A program made the translations under genes and the position numbers. Below, piece by piece: positions 52,001 through 55,457 of a stretch of 55,457 bases of DNA (position 1 is its first letter; each line of letters begins with the position of its first letter). The notes below the pieces were generated by a model, which worked only from the letters and a program-made list of their open reading frames with translations, ran no database searches and was not told the origin of the DNA. Source of the stretch: CAZPDM01 sp964585305 (GTDB lineage Bacteria > Planctomycetota > Uabimicrobiia > Uabimicrobiales > JABWCH01); the NCBI GenBank assembly GCA_964585305.1, contig CAZPDM010000021.1, positions 1-55,457 of the forward strand. Direction: 5' to 3'.

Positions 52001-53820
52001 CGAGCCCGAATTTCTTGATATAATACAATTTCCTCCTCGGATAAATTTTCTTGTTCCGTCATAATTTCTTCTACAATTTTGCTGATTAAATTTCTGGATT
52101 CTCTTGGAAGAGGTTTTTCATAAGGCAAATCTTGTAAAATGGCAGAAGCAAAATAAATAGATGTACTATTTTTTAGAGCAAATATTGATGTGATAGTTGT
52201 AATTTTAGCATTGTTTGAAGTTGCTTTATAAACTTTTTCTAAAAGTTCCGAGGCTTTTACAAATTCCTTCAAATAAAAGTGACATAACCCTTGATAATAA
52301 GCAACATCTAAATAATAGCTTTGTTTGGCAACACGTTGTAAGTAGCTAATAGCTTTTGTATAGTTATACATTTTGTAATACATTTTTCCCATGAGTAAAA
52401 ATATCTCTGGATACTTTGCTGCAATATTATTAAAATTTTCTTGTCGCTCTATAAATTTTCCCAATTCTTTTTCACAATCATTGTATTGTTGAGAAAGATA
52501 TGCTAAAGGGATTTTTAGTGAATTTAGTCGTTCTGAATATTCCAATTTATCTGGCTGATTGAGCAAAATATTCTGCAAGCTGGAAAAATAAAAACTTGCT
52601 CTTTCCACATCATCTTGGAAAATAAATATATATCCCAGATCATATCCGAGTGTATCTAATTGTTTTAATATTTCTTTTCCAATTTGAGGGTTTTCTGTTT
52701 CTAAATTTTGCCGATGTTCTTGAACTATATTCCAAACTACAAGCAATTTTTGATAACTTTGTTGCTGTGAATTGATGTCTCTTGATTTAATTAAGTCTTT
52801 GGCTTCTTTATAAGAGACTCTCATATTTTCAAATATTTTTTCTTTTTCCTGACGTACTTTGGAAGCTGGTAAGATGATTCCAAATGTTATTGCAAATATT
52901 GTTATAATGCCTAACACAATTGCCAATGGAATTCCAAACCGTTTCCCAGTCTTCCACATTTTTTGACGTCTCATAAAAATATTTGCTTGAACTTTATGAC
53001 TTCGTCCCTTTAGATAATTTTCTAAATCATTCGCCATTTCTTTAGCAGTAGAATATCGATCTTCTTTATTTTTAGCCAACGATTTTAAGCAAATATTTTC
53101 TACTTCAAGTGGAATTTTGGGATCAATTTCTCTTAACGGAATAGGCTCTTCTTTAGCAATTTTATCAAGCATTTCTAAGAAGGTTGTAGCCGTAATAGGC
53201 AAACGATCGGTTGCCAATTGATATAAAATTGCCCCTAAACTATAAATATCCGTACGATGATCTAACTCTTTTCTTATTCCAGCAGCTTGTTCCGGAGACA
53301 TATATTGTAGTGTCCCAACAATTTCTCCACTACGTGTCAATGATTTTTCTGTAGCTTTGTTTGCTTTTGCGATACCAAAATCCATCAAAACTGGCTCGCC
53401 ATTACTACGCATCATAATATTTGAAGGCTTAATATCCCGATGGATAATCTTTTTTTTATGCGCATGATCGACAGCTAAAATAACTTTTAGCAAAATACGT
53501 AGTTTCTCATTTAATGTGCATTTTTCTTCGGCAATATATTCTAACAATTGTTTACCATCAATCAACTCCATTACAAGTTGGGGAGATTGCCCAACCATTT
53601 GGGCATGAAAAATTTTGATAATATTTGGGTGATCTAGGGTAGAAGATACCTCAACTTCTCTCATAAAACGGCGGAAAGCATTTTCATCTTTTAAAAACTC
53701 TGGATGCAGCAATTTAATTGCTACTGTTCGTTTTAATTGTGTGTCAAATGCTTTATAAACCGTTCCCATTCCCCCTGCACCCAGCTTTTGGAGTAACTTA
53801 TACTGATTTTGCTCGTCCAT
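49009..53820 (-). CDS. Transmembrane serine/threonine kinase with giant TPR/HEAT-like sensor region
   Basis: A 1603-residue protein. The kinase domain (~6-270) has LGAGGMGTVYKAFD, VAIKLLHPE, IIHRDIKPSNIMM, MDFGIAKA and GTLQYMSPEQAAG. One membrane helix (~295-318) follows a basic segment. The ~1280 residues beyond it, outside the cytoplasm if topology is standard, contain TPR-like units (SYLQRVAKQSYYLDVAYYQGLCHFYLKEF; DYTNVFAGIFLAESYEKIKN) and HEAT-like helical pairs in the middle. ATG 53820 has AGGAG upstream and matches the kinase family start; an in-frame ATG at 53937 lies in the structured leader. Such PknB-like proteins with outer repeats are common in Planctomycetes. The ligand is unknown. 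Confidence 0.92.
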   Translation of the reverse strand: MDEQNQYKLLQKLGAGGMGTVYKAFDTQLKRTVAIKLLHPEFLKDENAFRRFMREVEVSSTLDHPNIIKIFHAQMVGQSPQLVMELIDGKQLLEYIAEEKCTLNEKLRILLKVILAVDHAHKKKIIHRDIKPSNIMMRSNGEPVLMDFGIAKANKATEKSLTRSGEIVGTLQYMSPEQAAGIRKELDHRTDIYSLGAILYQLATDRLPITATTFLEMLDKIAKEEPIPLREIDPKIPLEVENICLKSLAKNKEDRYSTAKEMANDLENYLKGRSHKVQANIFMRRQKMWKTGKRFGIPLAIVLGIITIFAITFGIILPASKVRQEKEKIFENMRVSYKEAKDLIKSRDINSQQQSYQKLLVVWNIVQEHRQNLETENPQIGKEILKQLDTLGYDLGYIFIFQDDVERASFYFSSLQNILLNQPDKLEYSERLNSLKIPLAYLSQQYNDCEKELGKFIERQENFNNIAAKYPEIFLLMGKMYYKMYNYTKAISYLQRVAKQSYYLDVAYYQGLCHFYLKEFVKASELLEKVYKATSNNAKITTITSIFALKNSTSIYFASAILQDLPYEKPLPRESRNLISKIVEEIMTEQENLSEEEIVLYQEIRARYILDSLRYEPENKKLATELLELLQKAISDNPMRFSFYLLRGYAYRHVARYSEAWLDFEHSFELAPQQLDSLSQMWEIFPLCMDITQDYVEKSNSMFYRWANRVPVLAKDIFVEEFQFLHNQCRKELQGIQHIPFSQENFDRFYSGLSASTESVRNLSEDVLINMTPHQTVLDILAKKESSLTSSNHATLINNLKNQILKRKEYEQKIRHIQTLALVPHHGTVPVATCVYYQKNKESLQLLKKILTSEDTILPALREDWILLQYQAARVLAHLPKFEPDCGREFLFNSILQKKETPLELRIVVAKALFDSGMICVPREFLEDYFSSTPHIKHSKFLEAQIACLLLSHNKDHRQLLTKLIDQTKHAIIPVWVFCNVPFHEREFLQDRMEEICFKAVQNKEDLYVHVLGILSCKTIKDYRFSKGQHNHNDLKKILYDALQSKQELVQKTALFVLLRTRISDDNLSSYLEKLLNHSSDVRLLAVSLLTTCKVQETISDALQDHITFMEKMAMFYGLNFINNEQYMPILAVEFKKFLESNCLKKNRGLLLYFNCHFSSQFFRYLKNLEKAAFKMQMQQYIVKFLQDDDLDMLFWTLGGISRLDEVPPNCIEILKKLSKNNSLPEYIKKMVITALIAAYKQNPALSQEYHIAIKSDLKNNDLINKETLLSGSLFGYKQLLRNNKRFDFELLDFVDNQQIANFYLLKFKRNIVDIDFRITSKMALERIIDLLEYMGINDENEKSEYYEAIYYLAMLYYLTGEPKMGNAILEKNDLYLTVPKLAELWSNYNTILGKPLEAAYQKQIETQEERTNHNLAQWLRIASKLQAEKQNIEKALELGQRQYILDYTNVFAGIFLAESYEKIKNINDAKNTLHIIIYHDTQKSAAYFNLAKICGRQKSPIEADFYLEKSIDAFIPYPVSPEDLEDPAFEKVNKGRISFDLAYYAALYHWSSEMIIWLELAYKYQYILPHPYLKSYGTFDAYKGSINFQKAWKKLLSLKNNK

Positions 53821-53929
53821 AATTTTGCTCCTGTTATTTCCAAAACCTAAGTAAGTTGTCAAAATTATTTGGACTAAGAATTTATTATACATTCTTATCT
53901 CAGTACTAACTTTAGCTAAGTAAACTTGT

Positions 53930-54020
53930 CCATGCACGGATGTGCATGGTAGGAATTAACTCGCCGTTTATAGATGGCAAGCTTTAATGAAAAAAAATTT
54001 GCAGCGGCGGGTTCAATTCC
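53930..54020. promoter_or_regulatory. Structured intergenic region with two inverted repeats
   Basis: This is the notable part of the 440-nt gap 53821-54260. CCATGCAC/GTGCATGG form a perfect 8-bp hairpin with a GGAT loop (53930-53949). Beside it GGAATTAACTCGCCG (53952-53966) faces CGGCGGGTTCAATTCC (54005-54020), an imperfect long-range pair enclosing 38 nt. It could be the leader of the kinase mRNA (- strand) or a separate RNA. The remainder of the gap is AT-rich with one + strand promoter. Confidence 0.5.
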
Positions 54021-54167
54021 TCACAGTTGCATCTCAAACATATAGTTGGCATATTTTTTAGTCCAAAAACTTTTGTCTATTCATTTAGAATGTTTTTTAG
54101 CTTGCTGCATTATTTTCTCATATAGTTATATATTTGTCAAGTTATTATACTAATAAGAAAATTTATC

Positions 54168-54196
54168 TTGAAAAATAAAATATTTCTATTTATAAT
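54168..54196 (+). promoter_or_regulatory. Promoter of the gene at 54261
   Basis: TTGAAA (54168-54173), 17-nt spacer, TATAAT (54191-54196), giving a leader of about 58 nt before the ATG at 54261. Confidence 0.75.
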
Positions 54197-54260
54197 CATC
54201 ATCAATTATATATTATATCTCAAAAAAATCATCGTTTCAACAAAATAGGAGAGAATAGGT

Positions 54261-55457
54261 ATGTTTGACACTAAACAATCTTTTTTTGATACACCACCAA
54301 GTAAGCAATCACGGCTTTTAACATTTCGTTGCCCCAATCGTCAGGAAAACGATCCAGATAATTCTCATCTTATTACAATTGCTTGGAAAGGGCAAAATGC
54401 TTCAAATGAAGATGTTACTATTTTAGTTGAAAATGCTAATTACCGTGGCAAACCTTTAATTCTGCTGCCAAGTGCTATCAAAAATCATACGGGAGAATGT
54501 TTTCCTGCTGGTACGCTCTATACTGCTTGCAGCTGCATGGCAAAAAAGGGTGCAAAAATCCGCTATCGTGTATATGATATTATTGATTTAGATGCTGCAC
54601 CGCCGCCATCTACTGAAGATGCAATTTCTAAAGTTACGAAAAAAATCTCAAAGGATTTGGTTGCAACAACTCAAATGCTTGTACAATTGAACGATGATTT
54701 AGAAGGATTCATTCAAGAAGAAAAGCAAGCTAAACAAGAATTTGCAGAAAATATTATTAAACAGTTGCAAGAATCCCAAGAGAAAAATTTCCGTATGATA
54801 TTAGAAGATGTCTTTAAGAGATATGAACGTAGAATCATAGAATTATTAAAAATAAGCAGAACCAGCAGTATTGAAATTCCTGAAATAGATGCCAAACGAC
54901 AATCTTCAGAAGATGAAAAAAAATATTCTCCAACAGAATTAAACCAAGAAATTACTACAGATACACAAGAAACTAAAAAAATAGAATCAACTTCTTCTGA
55001 GTCAGCAGTAAAATCAAAAGAGACTTCACAACGGCTGTCAGTTCCATCTGTAAAGATACATCGGGTTCATCCAATAAAAATAGATGACGATGAAGAAGAA
55101 CTTGGATTACCAGATACTCAAAAAACTATTCCTAAGAGCCTTAGCATCAGTGAGGCATTTGCTAAAAATAATGAAGAAGAGGAAGACGATCGCTCTGCTC
55201 AAAAATATAATCCTGGCTTAGGTGTTACACGTGTTATTGAAGCGGCTATGTATAAAAAGGCTTTTCAGGCAGTAGCTTCACAAGAATTAACTTCTTTAGA
55301 TGACATAGAAAAAGGTGAAAAATCTTCTATTGCTCAAGAACTTTTAAATAATATTGATACAAAAACAAATAACGATTCTAAAGAAAAACAAACTGCAGAA
55401 GAAAAACAAACTACAGAAGAAAGCCAAACTACAGAAGAAAAACAAACTACAGAAGAA
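54261..55457 (+). CDS. Unknown protein, 3'-truncated by the window edge
   Basis: An open frame of 399 codons with no stop in the window, ATG after AGGAGAGAATAGGT. The first ~110 residues (LTFRCPNRQENDP ... HTGECFPAGTLYTACSCMAKKGAKIRYRVYDI) look folded and hold several cysteines. A coiled coil follows at ~118-205 (KISKDLVATTQMLVQL ... IIKQLQESQEKNFRMILEDVFKRYERRIIELL). From ~210 the chain is acidic and low-complexity, with one ordered island (GLGVTRVIEAAMYKKAFQAV). I recognise no family. It diverges from the membrane kinase and has its own promoter; a phospho-substrate role is only a guess. Confidence 0.8.
   Translation, partial: MFDTKQSFFDTPPSKQSRLLTFRCPNRQENDPDNSHLITIAWKGQNASNEDVTILVENANYRGKPLILLPSAIKNHTGECFPAGTLYTACSCMAKKGAKIRYRVYDIIDLDAAPPPSTEDAISKVTKKISKDLVATTQMLVQLNDDLEGFIQEEKQAKQEFAENIIKQLQESQEKNFRMILEDVFKRYERRIIELLKISRTSSIEIPEIDAKRQSSEDEKKYSPTELNQEITTDTQETKKIESTSSESAVKSKETSQRLSVPSVKIHRVHPIKIDDDEEELGLPDTQKTIPKSLSISEAFAKNNEEEEDDRSAQKYNPGLGVTRVIEAAMYKKAFQAVASQELTSLDDIEKGEKSSIAQELLNNIDTKTNNDSKEKQTAEEKQTTEESQTTEEKQTTEE
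55384..55457 (+). repeat. 18-nt tandem repeats at the window edge
   Basis: Four copies of aaacaaactacagaagaa-like units encode repeated KQTTEE/SQTTEE. The array continues to the last base, so its length is unknown; it is a likely copy-number-variable, disordered linker. Confidence 0.88.

Noticed and set aside
53821..53937. N-terminal extension of the large membrane kinase
   Set aside because: The added residues lie in the structured leader and precede a well-placed AGGAG and ATG at 53820 that matches the family start.
53984..54030. tRNA or tmRNA 3' end suggested by GGGTTCAATTCC
   Set aside because: The 5-bp T-stem does not pair, and no acceptor, D or anticodon arms fit; the sequence pairs better with an upstream inverted copy.

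Overview
The window is 55.5 kb of AT-rich bacterial DNA with no rRNA, tRNA, CRISPR array or insertion sequence that I could recognise. Several traits suggest a Gram-negative, probably anaerobic member of the Planctomycetota or a near relative: Ser/Thr kinases carrying TPR arrays, an H-x9-DG-like pseudopilin, a Bat-operon-type coiled-coil protein ending in a WGDLPPRVRE-type motif, lipoproteins, a TolC-type channel and an outer-membrane barrel. An [FeFe] hydrogenase and SelB (selenocysteine decoding) point to anaerobic metabolism. The placement is an inference from gene content, not a tree.

Region 1 (1-17072, + strand) looks like a biosynthetic locus. It opens with the 3' part of a giant type I fatty-acid/polyketide synthase (end of KS, three near-identical carrier domains, a PfaA-like KR, a DH). 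Then come a TPR protein, a predicted outer-membrane barrel, an Sfp-type phosphopantetheinyl transferase and an alpha/beta hydrolase. A sulfur-carrier (ubiquitin-like) set follows: a JAB/MPN protein, a ThiF-family E1 with its own N-terminal ThiS-like domain, and a MoaD/ThiS protein ending in GG. After these lie an AMP-forming acyl ligase, two KAS III-like proteins (one without the catalytic Cys), an ACP-cupin fusion, a PP-loop ATPase with cysteine pairs, and a MacB/LolCDE-type ABC exporter. The simplest reading is a secreted or membrane lipid/polyketide that receives sulfur (or nitrogen) from a protein thiocarboxylate. The product is unknown.

Region 2 (17108-30357, - strand) is mostly housekeeping: selB, a YkgJ/FliB-like cysteine-cluster protein, topA with five zinc ribbons and a long basic tail, a pseudopilin-like protein, htpG with unusual tails, and aroC. 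It ends with a three-gene exported module (zinc-ribbon protein, TPR lipoprotein, coiled-coil Bat-like protein).

Region 3 (30461-42224, - strand) is a four-gene, 11.7-kb operon: an Upf1-like SF1 helicase, a winged-helix protein, an McrB-like AAA+ ATPase with a very long coiled coil, and a 1373-residue protein that joins a DUF2357-like N-terminus to a degenerate Hsp70-like fold. It resembles McrBC-derived (CoCoNuT-like) defence loci, but I see no nuclease. It is my second candidate for an undescribed system.

Region 4 (42225-55457) holds an intergenic stretch with facing promoters and a candidate small RNA, a kinase-TPR gene converging on an SRPBCC gene, a TolC-like lipoprotein, an [FeFe] hydrogenase, a 1603-residue membrane kinase with a TPR/HEAT-like sensor, a leader with large inverted repeats, and a 3'-truncated gene of unknown function. 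Canonical TTGACA/TATAAT promoters and bidirectional hairpin terminators are visible at several borders.
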